Shown piece after piece: positions 24,692-33,979 of a stretch of DNA of 64,000 nucleotides. The notes beneath the pieces were generated by a model. That model worked only from the letters and a program-made list of their open reading frames with translations, ran no database searches and was not told the origin of the DNA. The position numbers were made by a program, and so were the translations under genes. How positions within the stretch are numbered: the first letter of the stretch is position 1; every line of letters starts with the position of its first letter. This DNA is from Terriglobia bacterium (GTDB taxonomy: Bacteria > Acidobacteriota > Terriglobia > UBA7540): positions 1 to 64,000 of the forward strand of contig JAIQGH010000004.1 in the NCBI GenBank assembly GCA_020072655.1. The letters run 5' to 3'.

Positions 24692-26536
24692 ATGGCCACT
24701 ACGCATGTCGCTGCCCAGGAAGCAGAAGCTTCGGTCGAGCCGCAACAAGTCGTCAATGATCTGAGCATTCAGGTTGCGACCGTCAACGGCTCGGGCAGCC
24801 AGACCGCCAATATGGTCCTTCTGCGCGCTATCTTTCAAATGGGCATCCCGGTTTCGGGCAAAAATCTCTTTCCCTCCAACATTGCGGGCCTGCCGACTTG
24901 GTTCACGATCCGAGCCTCGAAGCAAGGCTATATCGCGCGCCGCAAGGAAGTTGACTTCCTTGTGGCCATGAATCCGGAGACGGCGGACGAGGATGTCCGG
25001 GACATCCGCCCGGGTTCGGCAGTGGTTTACGACGAGCGCCTGAACCTCAACCGGCTGCGCAAGGATCTCGTCTTCTATCCCGTCCCCTTCGACCAGCTTG
25101 TGGCCCCGGTCTGCCCCGACGCCAAATTGCGGAAGCTGGTTCGCAACATGATCTATGACGGCGTGGTGGCAAAGCTCCTGGGCGTCGAAATGGAAGAAAT
25201 CCACAAGGCCTTGCAGAAACAGTTCCGCAAGAAAGCCAAGGCAGCGGAGCTCAACTGGAACGCCGCGAAAGCTGGTTACGAATTTGCGGAAAAGAAGCTG
25301 CCCAAAGCCGACCGCTTCTACCTGACGCGCATGGACGCGACGCGCGGCAAGATCATCATCGACGGCAATGCTGCCGCAGCACTCGGCGCCATGTTCGCCG
25401 GCGTCACGGTCGTGACCTGGTATCCCATCACGCCTTCTTCTTCGCTTTGCGAAACGCTGATCGAATACATGAAGCGCTACCGCATCGATCCCGAAACCAA
25501 GAAGGCAACCTTCGCCATCGTGCAGGCCGAGGACGAACTGGCAGCGATTGGTATGGTGCTGGGCGCGGGCTGGGCGGGCGCGCGGGCGATGACTTCGACC
25601 TCCGGGCCGGGAATCTCGCTTATGTCGGAATTTGTGGGCTTGGGCTATTACGCCGAAATCCCCGGCGTCATCTTCGACATTCAGCGCGTGGGCCCCTCGA
25701 CCGGTTTGCCCACCCGCACCTCGCAGGGCGATGTCCTTTCCACGGCTTTCCTCTCGCACGGCGACACCAGGCACCCGATGCTTTTCCCGGCTTCGGTTGA
25801 AGAGTGCTTTTCCATGGCCATCGCGGCTTTCGATCTGGCCGAAGAGCTCCAGACGCCCGTCTTCGTCATGAGCGACCTGGACCTGGGGATGAACAATTGG
25901 ATGGCGGATCCGTTCGCCTATCCGGAGAAGCCGATAGCGCGCGGGAAAGTGCTGAGCAAAGAAGACCTCGAGCGCCTCGGCGCCTTCGAACGCTACCGTG
26001 ACGTGGACGGTGACGGCGTTGGTTACCGCACGCTTCCCGGCACGGACCATCCGGCGGCGGGTTACTTCACGCGCGGCAGCGGCCACAACGCGAAAGCCAT
26101 ATACAGCGAGCGCCCCCACGATTACACCGACAACATGGACCGCCTGGCGCGGAAATTCGAAACCGCCCGGCTCCGGGTTCCGGCCCCTGACATCCGCGAA
26201 GCTGCAGGACGCGAGGTGGGCATCATTGCTTACGGAACCAGCCATTGGGCGGTCGTCGAAGCTCTGGACCAATTGCGGCAGGAGCACGAGCTCGACATCA
26301 GTTACTGCCGACTGCGCGCGTTCCCGTTCAATGAGGTTGTGCGGGACTTCGTCCGCCGCCACCGGCGCGTCTATGTGGTCGATCAGAACCGCGACGCGCA
26401 GATGTGCCAGCTCCTGCGGCTGGACATGGATGCACAAGATGTGAAGAAGCTGCGCAGCATCCTCCATTACAACGGCCTGCCGCTCGACGCACGCAGCGTG
26501 ACGGATTCCATTGTCGCGCAGGAGGAGGAGAGATAA
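24692..26536 (+). CDS. korA: 2-Oxoacid:ferredoxin oxidoreductase, fused gamma-alpha subunit
   Basis: This 614-residue subunit belongs to the 2-oxoglutarate/2-oxoacid:ferredoxin oxidoreductases. Residues ~25-205 are the gamma domain (VNGSGSQTANMVLLRAIFQM, GIPVSGKNLFPSN, PTWFTIRASKQGY), fused to the alpha domain: GNAAAALGAMFAGVTVVTWY, the YPITPSSSL motif, IVQAEDELAAIGMVLGAG and TSTSGPGISLMSE. With KorB it converts a 2-oxoacid plus CoA to acyl-CoA and CO2, reducing ferredoxin; the reverse reaction fixes CO2. Sequence alone does not separate 2-oxoglutarate from other 2-oxoacids, though KorAB is the usual annotation for this two-subunit layout. GAGGATTGCC precedes the ATG. korB begins two bases after its stop. 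Confidence 0.93.
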   Translation: MATTHVAAQEAEASVEPQQVVNDLSIQVATVNGSGSQTANMVLLRAIFQMGIPVSGKNLFPSNIAGLPTWFTIRASKQGYIARRKEVDFLVAMNPETADEDVRDIRPGSAVVYDERLNLNRLRKDLVFYPVPFDQLVAPVCPDAKLRKLVRNMIYDGVVAKLLGVEMEEIHKALQKQFRKKAKAAELNWNAAKAGYEFAEKKLPKADRFYLTRMDATRGKIIIDGNAAAALGAMFAGVTVVTWYPITPSSSLCETLIEYMKRYRIDPETKKATFAIVQAEDELAAIGMVLGAGWAGARAMTSTSGPGISLMSEFVGLGYYAEIPGVIFDIQRVGPSTGLPTRTSQGDVLSTAFLSHGDTRHPMLFPASVEECFSMAIAAFDLAEELQTPVFVMSDLDLGMNNWMADPFAYPEKPIARGKVLSKEDLERLGAFERYRDVDGDGVGYRTLPGTDHPAAGYFTRGSGHNAKAIYSERPHDYTDNMDRLARKFETARLRVPAPDIREAAGREVGIIAYGTSHWAVVEALDQLRQEHELDISYCRLRAFPFNEVVRDFVRRHRRVYVVDQNRDAQMCQLLRLDMDAQDVKKLRSILHYNGLPLDARSVTDSIVAQEEER

Positions 26537-26538
26537 CC

Positions 26539-27588
26539 ATGGCCAGCACGGCAACATCTCCGGCGCCACCGAGGAAAGTGAACCGGATCGGCCTGGAAAT
26601 CCACGCGTATAAAGGCAATCGCAGCACGCTTTGCGCGGGTTGCGGGCACAACGCCATCTCCGAGCGCATTATCGAGGCATTCTACGAACTGGGCATTGAG
26701 CCGTACCGGGTGGCGAAACTTTCCGGCATCGGCTGCTCCTCGAAAAGCCCGGCCTATTTTCTGGGGACCTCGTGCGGGTTTAACGCCGTCCACGGACGCA
26801 TGCCCTCGATTGCCACGGGCACCATGCTCGCCAATCGGACGCTGCTCGCCCTCGGCGTGAGCGGCGATGGCGACACGGCCTCGATCGGCATCGGCCAGTT
26901 CGTCCACCTCATGCGGCGGAACCTGCCGGTGATTTACATCATCGAGGACAACGGCGTCTATGGCCTCACCAAAGGCCAATTCTCCGCTACCGCCGACATT
27001 GGCTCGAAACTGAAGACCGGCGTCGTGAACGACCTCCCGCCCATCGACACCTGCGCGCTGGCTATCCAGCTCGGGGCCACCTACGTCGCCCGGTCGTTCT
27101 CCGGCGATAAGCGGCAACTGCTGGCCCTGCTCGAAGGGGCCATCGCCCATCACGGGACCTCGATGCTCGATGTGATCTCGCCCTGCGTCACCTTCAACGA
27201 CCACGAGGGGTCAACCAAGAGCTACAGCTACGTCAAAGACCATGACGAGCCCCTCGCCGACATCAGCTTCGTGCCGTTTTTCCAGGACATCACCGTGGAC
27301 TATGCGCCAGGTACCGCCACTGAAATCACCCTGCACGACGGGTCGCGAGTGATTCTTAAGAAGCTTGGCGAGGACTATGACCCGACGAACAAAGTCGAGG
27401 CGCTTCGCGTGCTGACCCAGGCGCACGACAAGGGCGAAGTGGTGACCGGCCTCTTCTACGTGGACACGAAGCGCGAGAGCTTCCTCGACCTGCTCAACGT
27501 CGTCGATGAGCCGCTGGCGACCTTGCCTGAATCCAGAGTGCGTCCGCCCAAGACGGCCTTGGACGAAATCATGGAGGACCTGAAGTAG
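26539..27588 (+). CDS. korB: 2-Oxoacid:ferredoxin oxidoreductase, beta subunit
   Basis: This 349-residue thiamine-diphosphate subunit has TLCAGCGHNAISERIIEAF (cluster/cofactor region), GIGCSSKSPAYFLG, the ThDP-Mg motif GDGDTASIGIGQF...IEDNGVYGLTKGQFS, and SPCVTFNDHEGSTKSYSYVKDH typical of KorB. It holds the active-site ThDP and one 4Fe-4S cluster (Cys in LCAGCGH, GIGC and SPC). The ATG at 26539 has GAGGAGGAG upstream in the end of korA; the open frame extends further but only in the shadow of korA. It is convergent with the rhodanese gene, with GTAGCG-type repeats between them. Confidence 0.94.
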   Translation: MASTATSPAPPRKVNRIGLEIHAYKGNRSTLCAGCGHNAISERIIEAFYELGIEPYRVAKLSGIGCSSKSPAYFLGTSCGFNAVHGRMPSIATGTMLANRTLLALGVSGDGDTASIGIGQFVHLMRRNLPVIYIIEDNGVYGLTKGQFSATADIGSKLKTGVVNDLPPIDTCALAIQLGATYVARSFSGDKRQLLALLEGAIAHHGTSMLDVISPCVTFNDHEGSTKSYSYVKDHDEPLADISFVPFFQDITVDYAPGTATEITLHDGSRVILKKLGEDYDPTNKVEALRVLTQAHDKGEVVTGLFYVDTKRESFLDLLNVVDEPLATLPESRVRPPKTALDEIMEDLK

Positions 27589-27650
27589 GAGTCCGCTTGT
27601 AGCTCTCCGTGCCCCTTGTGATGCTGTGTGGCTCAATGGGGCTTGGAGAG

Positions 27651-27698
27651 GTAGCGCCCCGATTTATCGGGGCATGCCGAGCTAAAGCCCGGTGCTAC
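27651..27698. repeat. GTAGCG-type palindromic repeat
   Basis: Begins GTAGCGCCCCGATTTATCGG and ends GCTAAAGCCCGGTGCTAC. Two hairpins, CCCCGATTTATCGGGG and an outer GTAGCG/TGCTAC pairing, lie between convergent genes. The minus-strand TAG (27695-27697) is the rhodanese stop codon. Confidence 0.75.
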
Positions 27699-28069
27699 TT
27701 TTCTGTCGGGAGCCCTGCCTCCCTCCAGCCGCGCCAGCCTCCGGCGAGCGACCACACGCGCTTATAACCCATCTTCTGAAGATTATCGGCGGAGAGCACC
27801 GAGCGGAAACCGCCACCGCAGTAGAGGATGATCTCGGCGTTGGGGTCCGAGATTGCCACCTCAATATCGCGCTCGATGATCCCCTTGCATAGATGCAAGG
27901 CGCGCGGCAGGTGACCCGCCGCCCACTCTTCCGATTCCCGCACGTCGATAAGATAGAACCCTCCGCCCTCGTCCAACCTGCTTTTCAACTCCGCGGCGCT
28001 AATCTCCTTCACGCGTTTCTTGGCGTCCTCGACCAGCGCCAAAAATCCCGGCGAATGGTGCTTGGCCAT
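27695..28069 (-). CDS. Rhodanese-like sulfurtransferase
   Basis: A 124-residue single rhodanese domain: ISAAELKSRLDEGGGFYLIDVRESEEWAAGHLPRAL, with catalytic Cys84 in YCGGGFRSV (the six-residue CxxxxR loop with Arg89), then LQKMGYKRVWSLAGGWRGW. Such proteins carry a persulfide on the Cys and hand sulfur to cyanide, thiols or biosynthetic enzymes; partners cannot be inferred from the neighbours. The ATG at 28069 follows GGGGAGAA, while the upstream extension of the frame runs through a repeat and is not coding. The stop codon is supplied by the repeat at 27651-27698. Confidence 0.9.
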   Translation of the reverse strand: MAKHHSPGFLALVEDAKKRVKEISAAELKSRLDEGGGFYLIDVRESEEWAAGHLPRALHLCKGIIERDIEVAISDPNAEIILYCGGGFRSVLSADNLQKMGYKRVWSLAGGWRGWREAGLPTEK

Positions 28070-28098
28070 TTCTCCCCCTGCCGATGACAACCGCTGCT

Positions 28099-28150
28099 GT
28101 AGCGCCGGCCTGCGACCGGCGTCTTTCGCCCCGATCCATCGGGGCGCTAC
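28099..28150. repeat. GTAGCG-type palindromic repeat
   Basis: Reads GTAGCGCCGGCCTGCGACCGG, then a short spacer, then CCCCGATCCATCGGGGCGCTAC. The outer arms GTAGCGCC/GGCGCTAC are nearly perfect. It lies upstream of the rhodanese start. Confidence 0.75.
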
Positions 28151-28275
28151 AGAAAAAGAACGTCCCTGTATTGTGCAATTCTCATTAGGTGCCAGTTGGG
28201 TTACCGCGACCTCCCACCTGCGGCACGGCGTTGTGCACGGCAATCCAAGACTGTGCCCCACCCGTTCCGGCGTGG

Positions 28276-29430
28276 TTACTCTTTCTCACAGTCGAGCTGC
28301 GATTTGAATCCGTCGATTCCCCCGCCCTGAGCCACTTCAACGCGCTGCTCCTGCTTCGTGCAGCCTCGCTTGCTGAGCGTCAAGAAATTCGGGCCGGGGA
28401 TTAGCTCGACGACGATGAGTCCATCGGCGTTCGTTTCGCCCTTGGCGTTCTCAATCACCGGTCCGTTGGTCCAGACAATTTCGCACCGGACTTTGCCAAG
28501 CGGAGCTCCCTTTGAGTCTGTCACCCGCAGGACAACTGGTTTGTGCAGGATTTTCTCCGCCTCATAGGTCTCCGGTGGGGACATGACGAACTCGATGCTG
28601 CCCTCAGGATCGCTTGGGGTGAGCTCGATATGCCGAAAGACGACGGTGTCCTCCGCGATGTTGGGCCGACGCACCGTGACCCAATAGACGCCCAACGACA
28701 GGTGCGTGAATCGGTAGCGGCCATCGGCGTCCGTCTCGGCCTGGGCGACGAGTCGCTCCTGCTCGTCGCTCAGTGAAACCAGGGCGTCAATTATCCCGCC
28801 GCCCTCCGCGCGCGCGACATTGCCCGCAATCGAACCCTGACCCGTCGGGGCTTGAAGTTCGATCTCCACGCTGTTGCTCTCGAGTTCGCCCTGCCACAGC
28901 GCGATACCGAGAATGCGTTCCAAGTCCGCCCCGTTGGAATAACGGGCGCGATAGATGACGGAAAGACGGTAGCGCCCCCACAAGGAGGTTCCATTCCCCT
29001 CTGGGCCGGATTGGGCCGGCAGGAGCTGGATCGTGGCCTTCTCGGCTGTGTCCTCGTCCGCATCGAGCCGCACGAGTTTTGGCCGAGGAAGCCCCACACT
29101 CTCAAACACACTTCCACGTGCTGGAGTGTTGATTTCCTGCGCGCTCGGTGCGCCCAGGGGGTCGAGTCGAACCTCAAGTGCGGAGCCCTCGCCCGCCTGA
29201 CTCCGAGCGCGACGGTAAAGATACAGCGGCGCCTTTCCGCCGTTATGGAATTGGAGGGTGACGCGCGCGGGATAGGGCGTAGCGATCGTCAACTGTTCGA
29301 GGGAGATCAGCAGCTTGAGATCGTCGCTGGGGGCTGCTTGTGCTGGAGCCTGCTGGGCCAAAATTGCCAATGCCAGGGCGAGGAGAACCGCCGTCGCGGC
29401 ACAACAGCGAACGCGCCTCCGCCCAACCAT
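28276..29430 (-). CDS. Secreted protein with carboxypeptidase-regulatory-like domain
   Basis: A 384-residue exported protein of unknown function. The start at 29430 (MVGRRRVRCCAATAVLLALA) gives a signal peptide ending near AQAAPS; an upstream in-frame extension is not hydrophobic. The first domain is a beta sandwich (LEQLTIATPYPARVTLQFHN). A carboxypeptidase-regulatory-like/CNA-B-type domain follows (GSIAGNVARAEGGGIIDALV...DADGRYRFTHLSLGVYWVTV), then a second Ig-like domain (VLRVTDSKGAPLGKVRCEIV...ADGLIVVELIPG). These domains are common in acidobacterial surface and TonB-associated proteins and usually serve as scaffolds. It ends with three scattered Cys and a KSQLDCEKE tail. It lies close to and on the same strand as the rlmI-like gene. 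Confidence 0.75.
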   Translation of the reverse strand: MVGRRRVRCCAATAVLLALALAILAQQAPAQAAPSDDLKLLISLEQLTIATPYPARVTLQFHNGGKAPLYLYRRARSQAGEGSALEVRLDPLGAPSAQEINTPARGSVFESVGLPRPKLVRLDADEDTAEKATIQLLPAQSGPEGNGTSLWGRYRLSVIYRARYSNGADLERILGIALWQGELESNSVEIELQAPTGQGSIAGNVARAEGGGIIDALVSLSDEQERLVAQAETDADGRYRFTHLSLGVYWVTVRRPNIAEDTVVFRHIELTPSDPEGSIEFVMSPPETYEAEKILHKPVVLRVTDSKGAPLGKVRCEIVWTNGPVIENAKGETNADGLIVVELIPGPNFLTLSKRGCTKQEQRVEVAQGGGIDGFKSQLDCEKE

Positions 29431-29512
29431 GCCACTCGCGACCTGAAGAAATCCGCCCAAGAATCCATTATACATGCGTGGCGGCGCCAGTCCGGACGTG
29501 CACAAGCGCTGC

Positions 29513-30679
29513 CTAGAGCACGCGAAGAATCAGGCATTTCAGGTAGTGAGTTTCAGGAACGGTCAGAAGAATGGGATGGTCGCGGGATTGCGTTCGCCGC
29601 TCGACGATCACCAGCGTGCGATGAGCGTCGAGCGCCGCCGAGGCGACCGTTTCCAGCAGGTCGGCGTCGCTCACGTGAAACGAGCAGGAACAGGTAATGA
29701 GATAGCCGCCCGGATTCAGCCTCTTGAGCGCGCGCAGGTTCAGCTCCTTGTAACCCCGCAGCGCGGATTCGCGGCTGGATTTCTGACGCGCGAAAGCGGG
29801 CGGGTCCAGCACAATCGTATCGAAACGCCGCCCCTCCTGGTCGGCGGTCTTGAGGAAGTCGAAGCAGTTGGCTTCCCGCCATTCGATGCTGGGGATGCCG
29901 TTCAATTCCTGATTCCGGCGAGCCAGTCGGAGTGCCTCGGCGGAAACTTCGACGCCCACGACCGATTCACACTGCGTGGCCAGCGTGATCGCGAAAGCTC
30001 CGGTGTAAGCAAAACAATCGAGCAGACGGCCGCGCGCGTACTTCTTCGCGGCAATGCGATTCTCGCGCTGGTCGAGGAAGCCGCCGGTTTTTTGCCCGCC
30101 CTTCAGGTCGTAACACAACTTAACGCCGTTATCCTCGACGATAACTTCGTTAACGTCTTCGCCCGCGAGCACGCCCACCTGCTCGGGTAACCCTTCGAGC
30201 GCGCGCACGGCGACGTCATTCCGTTCGAGAATCGCACGCGGTGTGAACTGCTCCTCGAGGATTTCGACCACGGTCGGCTTCAAGCGCTCCATCCCCTGGC
30301 TTAGTGTTTGGAGGACGCAACAATCCCCGTAGCGGTCGACGATGAGCGACGGCAGCAGATCACCCTCCGCGGCGACCAGCCGATAAGCGCACGCGCCCTC
30401 GACAACCTGCTCGCGGTACGCTGCCGCAGCCCGAATCCGTTCGGCGAGGAACGCGCGGTCAAACGGCCGGCTCTCTCGGGTGAGCAACCGCAACGCGATC
30501 TGAGATTTGTCGCTGTAAAGAGCTTGACCCCAGAAATGTTTTTTCCTGTCAACCAGGCGCACAACGTCGCCCGGCGCCGCGCCCGGGGCGTCAGTAACAT
30601 CCGCGCGATAGATCCAAAGATGGCCCGAGGCAATACGGTCAATCCCGCGGGCGGTGATGGTGACGGCAGGGGAGCTCAC
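29513..30679 (-). CDS. rlmI: Class I rRNA cytosine-C5 methyltransferase (RlmI-like)
   Basis: A 388-residue SAM-dependent RNA methyltransferase: an N-terminal PUA domain (residues ~1-75; SGHLWIYRADVTDAPG, GDVVRLVD), a middle domain (DLLPSLIVDRYGD, VVEILEEQFTPRAILERND), the segment VKLCYDLKGGQKTGGFLDQR, then a Rossmann methyltransferase with LLDCFAYTGAFAITLAT (motif I), VGVEVSAEALRLARRN, FDTIVLDPPAF (motif IV) and ITCSCSFHVSDADL. RlmI methylates 23S rRNA C1962; related YccW/RlmK-type proteins have the same layout, so the exact target is inferred. The start is a GTG at 30679. It is convergent with nothing; its 5-prime end faces the M2 peptidase gene. Confidence 0.9.
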   Translation of the reverse strand: MSSPAVTITARGIDRIASGHLWIYRADVTDAPGAAPGDVVRLVDRKKHFWGQALYSDKSQIALRLLTRESRPFDRAFLAERIRAAAAYREQVVEGACAYRLVAAEGDLLPSLIVDRYGDCCVLQTLSQGMERLKPTVVEILEEQFTPRAILERNDVAVRALEGLPEQVGVLAGEDVNEVIVEDNGVKLCYDLKGGQKTGGFLDQRENRIAAKKYARGRLLDCFAYTGAFAITLATQCESVVGVEVSAEALRLARRNQELNGIPSIEWREANCFDFLKTADQEGRRFDTIVLDPPAFARQKSSRESALRGYKELNLRALKRLNPGGYLITCSCSFHVSDADLLETVASAALDAHRTLVIVERRTQSRDHPILLTVPETHYLKCLILRVL

Positions 30680-30843
30680 GTGCAGAATGTATCACAAGGT
30701 TGCGCTCGGGGCCTTCCCGGGTCTGACGTTCGCCCCGCATGAATCGCTGCGAGGTTCGACGCTCGTGGAGGTTCGGGCGGTTGATTCGATCTGCTGCAAC
30801 GCCTAAGATACCTCGGTCATTCTCTCGAGGAGGAATGCCGCAT

Positions 30844-32679
30844 ATGCGTGCGCAAAGGATTGCTGTTCTCGTGCTGGCTTTGGCGATTGTTTTCGGTGGC
30901 CCTACTTGGGGAGCAGAAAAGAATCAGGCGTCGCACCATCCTCCCACCGTTCAGGAGGCGGAGAGATTCATCGAGCAAGCGGAAGCCCGCCTGAACAAGC
31001 TCGCGATCGCCAGCTCGCAGGCCGACTGGGTGCAAGCTACTTACATCACCAACGACACGGAGGCGCTGGCCGCTTCCGCCCGGGGGGAGTTCTTGGGCGC
31101 CGTCACTGAGCTGGCCCACAGGGCGAAGCGCTTCGAGGCAATGAAGCTGCCCCCGCCGGTGGCCCGCAAACTGAAGCTGTTGAAGCTTTCTGTTTCCGCA
31201 CCAGCACCCCAGGATCCTAAGGAGCGCGCTGAGCTGGCGCAGCTCAGCACTTGGCTGGAGGGCACTTACGGCAAAGGGAAGTACTGCCCGCAAAGTGGGC
31301 CATTTGCGGGCAAGTGCCTCGGCCAAAGCGAGATGGAAGAAGCCATGGCTAGGACCAAGGATCCCGCCACCCTGCTCGATCTTTGGGAGGGTTGGCGCAG
31401 GTTTTCTCCGCCCATGCGCCCCAAGTACACGCGTTTCGTCGAGCTGGCGAACAAGGGAGCCCGAGAAATGGGCTTCGCCGACCTTGGCACCTTGTGGCGG
31501 TCGAATTACGACATGACCCCGCAAGAGTACAGCGCGGAGTTGGACCGGTTGTGGCAACAGGTGCGCCCGCTGTACATCGCCCTGCATACCTACGTGCGGT
31601 CGCAGTTGGTGAAGAAATACGGGCCGCAGGTCGTGCCGCCCAACGGGCCGATTCCCGCCCATTTGCTGGGGAATATCTGGGCGCAGGATTGGACCAACAT
31701 CTATGATTTGCTCGACGTGCCGGGCAGCGGCGGAGGCGTGGACCTCACTCCCATCCTCCGGGAGAAGAAGGCCAACGACCTGGGGATGGTGCGCTACGGC
31801 GAGCGCTTCTTCACGTCGCTCGGCTTCGACCCGTTGCCGGAGACCTTCTGGACGCGCTCGCTCTTCCTCAAGCCGCGCGACCGCGACGTCGTCTGCCACG
31901 CCAGCGCCTGGGACATCGACAACCAGCAAGACGTCCGCCTGAAGATGTGTATTCAAATCCGCGACGAAGATTTCCGCACCATCCACCACGAACTGGGCCA
32001 TAACTTCTACCAGCTCGCCTACCGGCACCGACCCTTCCTCTTCCAGGACAGCGCCAACGACGGCTTCCACGAGGCGGTCGGCGACACCATCGCGCTCTCC
32101 ATTACGCCGGAGTATCTGCAGAAGATCGGCCTGCTCCGACAGGTGCCCTCCACCGAAAGCAACCTCGGCTTGCTCATGCACGGGGCACTCGAGAAGGTAG
32201 CCTTCCTGCCCTTTGGGCTGGTCATCGACCAGTGGCGTTGGCGGGTCTTTTCCGGCGAGGTGAAGCCGGCGGACTACAATCGGGCTTGGTGGGATCTGCG
32301 CACCAAATACCAGGGCGTGGCCGCGCCGGTGGCGCGCACGGAGAGTGACTTCGATCCCGGGGCGAAATTCCACGTCCCTGCCAATGTTCCCTATACGCGC
32401 TACTTCCTGGCCGCGATTCTCCAGTTCCAGTTCCAGCGAGGTCTGTGCCGGGCGATCGGTTATACCGGCCCGCTACACCGGTGCTCAATCTATGGCAACC
32501 AGGAGGCCGGCGCGCGGCTGAAGAAAATGCTGGAAATGGGGAAAAGCCGTCCCTGGCCGGAGGCGCTCGACGCCCTCACGGGAGAGCGTCAGATGGACGC
32601 TACGGCCATGCTCGACTACTTCGCGCCGTTGAAGAAGTGGCTCGACGAGCAGAACCAGGGCAAGCCGACCGGCTGGTAA
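30844..32679 (+). CDS. M2-family zinc metallopeptidase (ACE-like)
   Basis: A 611-residue exported peptidase. MRAQRIAVLVLALAIVFGGP is a signal peptide; the ATG at 30844 sits ten bases after GGAGG, whereas the ATG at 30835 is too close to it. The zinc site is IHHELGHNF (His382, Glu383, His386) with the third ligand Glu410 in FHEAVGDTIALS, as in angiotensin-converting enzyme. The mostly helical body, including YDMTPQEYSAELDRLWQQVRP, matches M2. Bacterial M2 enzymes are dipeptidyl carboxypeptidases, probably periplasmic here. The C-terminus (LPALKKWLDEQN-like) is intact. It is divergent from the rlmI-like gene and 41 bases upstream of queA. Confidence 0.92.
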   Translation: MRAQRIAVLVLALAIVFGGPTWGAEKNQASHHPPTVQEAERFIEQAEARLNKLAIASSQADWVQATYITNDTEALAASARGEFLGAVTELAHRAKRFEAMKLPPPVARKLKLLKLSVSAPAPQDPKERAELAQLSTWLEGTYGKGKYCPQSGPFAGKCLGQSEMEEAMARTKDPATLLDLWEGWRRFSPPMRPKYTRFVELANKGAREMGFADLGTLWRSNYDMTPQEYSAELDRLWQQVRPLYIALHTYVRSQLVKKYGPQVVPPNGPIPAHLLGNIWAQDWTNIYDLLDVPGSGGGVDLTPILREKKANDLGMVRYGERFFTSLGFDPLPETFWTRSLFLKPRDRDVVCHASAWDIDNQQDVRLKMCIQIRDEDFRTIHHELGHNFYQLAYRHRPFLFQDSANDGFHEAVGDTIALSITPEYLQKIGLLRQVPSTESNLGLLMHGALEKVAFLPFGLVIDQWRWRVFSGEVKPADYNRAWWDLRTKYQGVAAPVARTESDFDPGAKFHVPANVPYTRYFLAAILQFQFQRGLCRAIGYTGPLHRCSIYGNQEAGARLKKMLEMGKSRPWPEALDALTGERQMDATAMLDYFAPLKKWLDEQNQGKPTGW

Positions 32680-32720
32680 TCTTACGCGGGGGCCGGATTC
32701 GAGATTACAATTCCTGAGGG

Positions 32721-33806
32721 ATGCTCCTCGAAGAGTTCAACTATCCGCTTCCCTCCGAGCTGATTGCCCAGCGACCGCTCGAGGAGCGTGATGCCTCGCG
32801 CATGATGGTGCTCGACCGCCCGGCCGGCACGTTTCGCGACCGAACGTTTCGCGAGATTCCCGAAGCTCTGAGAGCGGGAGATCTGCTGGTCTTCAACAAC
32901 ACCAAGGTCTTTCCCGCCCGCCTGCTGGGCCGGCGGAGAGGCGCGACCGCGCAGCGCATGGGCAGACACAATCCCGCTGCGCGCGAGTTTCTCACCGCCG
33001 AAGTGGAATTGATGCTGACCCGTCAGGAAAGTGAGGACGTGTGGGAGGGGTTGGTCCATCCCGGGCGGAAGATCAGGACCGGCGAAGTCCTCGTATTCGG
33101 TGAAGGCGAGGTCGAGGCGGAGGTCATCGGTCGTGGCGAGCACGGCCTTCGTCGCGTCCGCCTGACCGCGCGCAGCGGTTCAATTGAAGCGGCCATCGAT
33201 CGCGTGGGGCACGTGCCTCTGCCCCCTTATGTCCGCCGCCCCGACGACGCTCGAGACCGCGAGACTTACCAAACCGTCTATGCCAAAGTGCGCGGCGCCG
33301 TCGCCGCGCCCACCGCGGGCTTTCACTTTACGGAACGCGTCCTCGTGGATTTGCGCGCGCGCGGCATCGAAAGCTGCGAGATCACGCTGCATGTAGGGCT
33401 CAGCACTTTCCAGCCGGTGCGGACCCTGCAGATCGAACAGCACAAGATGGGAACCGAACGATACGATATCTCCGCCGACGCCGCGGCAGCCATCAATCGC
33501 GCCCTCGACGACGGTCGCCGGATTGTTGCCGTGGGGACGACCAGCGTGCGCGCCCTCGAGCACGTGGCGCGCGAACACGACGGCCGCGTGGTCGCGGGCA
33601 GCGACGAGACGAGCTTGTTCATCATTCCCGGCTTTCAATTCCGCATCGTTCGCGCGCTGCTCACCAATTTCCACCTGCCAAAATCCACCTTGTTGATGCT
33701 GGTCTCCGCCTTCGCGGGCAAAGAACTCCTCCTGCGCGCCTACGGACACGCCATCAGCGAGCGCTACCGCTTCTACAGCTACGGCGACTGCATGTTGATT
33801 CTGTAA
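32721..33806 (+). CDS. queA: tRNA preQ1(34) S-adenosylmethionine ribosyltransferase-isomerase
   Basis: A 361-residue QueA, which transfers and isomerises the ribosyl group of SAM to preQ1 in tRNA to make epoxyqueuosine. Family segments run in order: YPLPSELIAQRPLEERDASRM, GDLLVFNNTKVFPARL, GHVPLPPYVRR, TYQTVYAKVRGAVAAPTAGFHFT, ITLHVGLSTFQPV, VGTTSVRALEH and LTNFHLPKSTLLMLVSAFAG, ending YRFYSYGDCMLIL. Residues ~80-95 carry a short basic insertion (QRMGRHNPAAREF) not present in all members. Length and ends match the family. It follows the M2 gene closely, but the products are unrelated. Confidence 0.95.
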   Translation: MLLEEFNYPLPSELIAQRPLEERDASRMMVLDRPAGTFRDRTFREIPEALRAGDLLVFNNTKVFPARLLGRRRGATAQRMGRHNPAAREFLTAEVELMLTRQESEDVWEGLVHPGRKIRTGEVLVFGEGEVEAEVIGRGEHGLRRVRLTARSGSIEAAIDRVGHVPLPPYVRRPDDARDRETYQTVYAKVRGAVAAPTAGFHFTERVLVDLRARGIESCEITLHVGLSTFQPVRTLQIEQHKMGTERYDISADAAAAINRALDDGRRIVAVGTTSVRALEHVAREHDGRVVAGSDETSLFIIPGFQFRIVRALLTNFHLPKSTLLMLVSAFAGKELLLRAYGHAISERYRFYSYGDCMLIL

Positions 33807-33809
33807 CGG

Positions 33810-33940
33810 CGGTTTTTGACCGCCGGCATCTGTGGTGGGAGGGCGACTTTTAGGACGGCGTCCGGCCGAGGGGTGGAGTGTCGGGCTGCCCGCCCCGGCT
33901 CGCCCCGGGAACGCGCCGGGTTGAAGCCGGTCCTCCGGCA
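33810..33940. repeat. GC-rich repeat-like spacer after queA
   Basis: GGCGGTTTTTGACCGCC (33809-33825) is a small hairpin with an internal T-run and could end queA transcription. CGCCGGGTTGAAGCCGGTC (33914-33932) is a diverged member of the GCCGG...CCGGC repeats. Confidence 0.45.
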
Positions 33941-33944
33941 TCGC

Positions 33945-33972
33945 TTGTTTACCGCGCTTCACGTGCTATCAT
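33945..33972 (+). promoter_or_regulatory. Promoter for the Uma2 gene
   Basis: TTGTTT (33945-33950), a 16-base spacer and TATCAT (33967-33972). The expected start site falls on or next to the ATG at 33980, so the message would be leaderless. Confidence 0.5.
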
Positions 33973-33979
33973 TGAGTGT

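Noticed and set aside
24677-26569. 630-aa minus-strand frame opposite korA
   Set aside because: Shadow of a GC-rich gene: no domain and no ribosome-binding site; korA is fully supported.
30817-32373. 518-aa minus-strand frame opposite the M2 peptidase
   Set aside because: The HExxH peptidase is unambiguous on the plus strand; the antisense frame has no family features.
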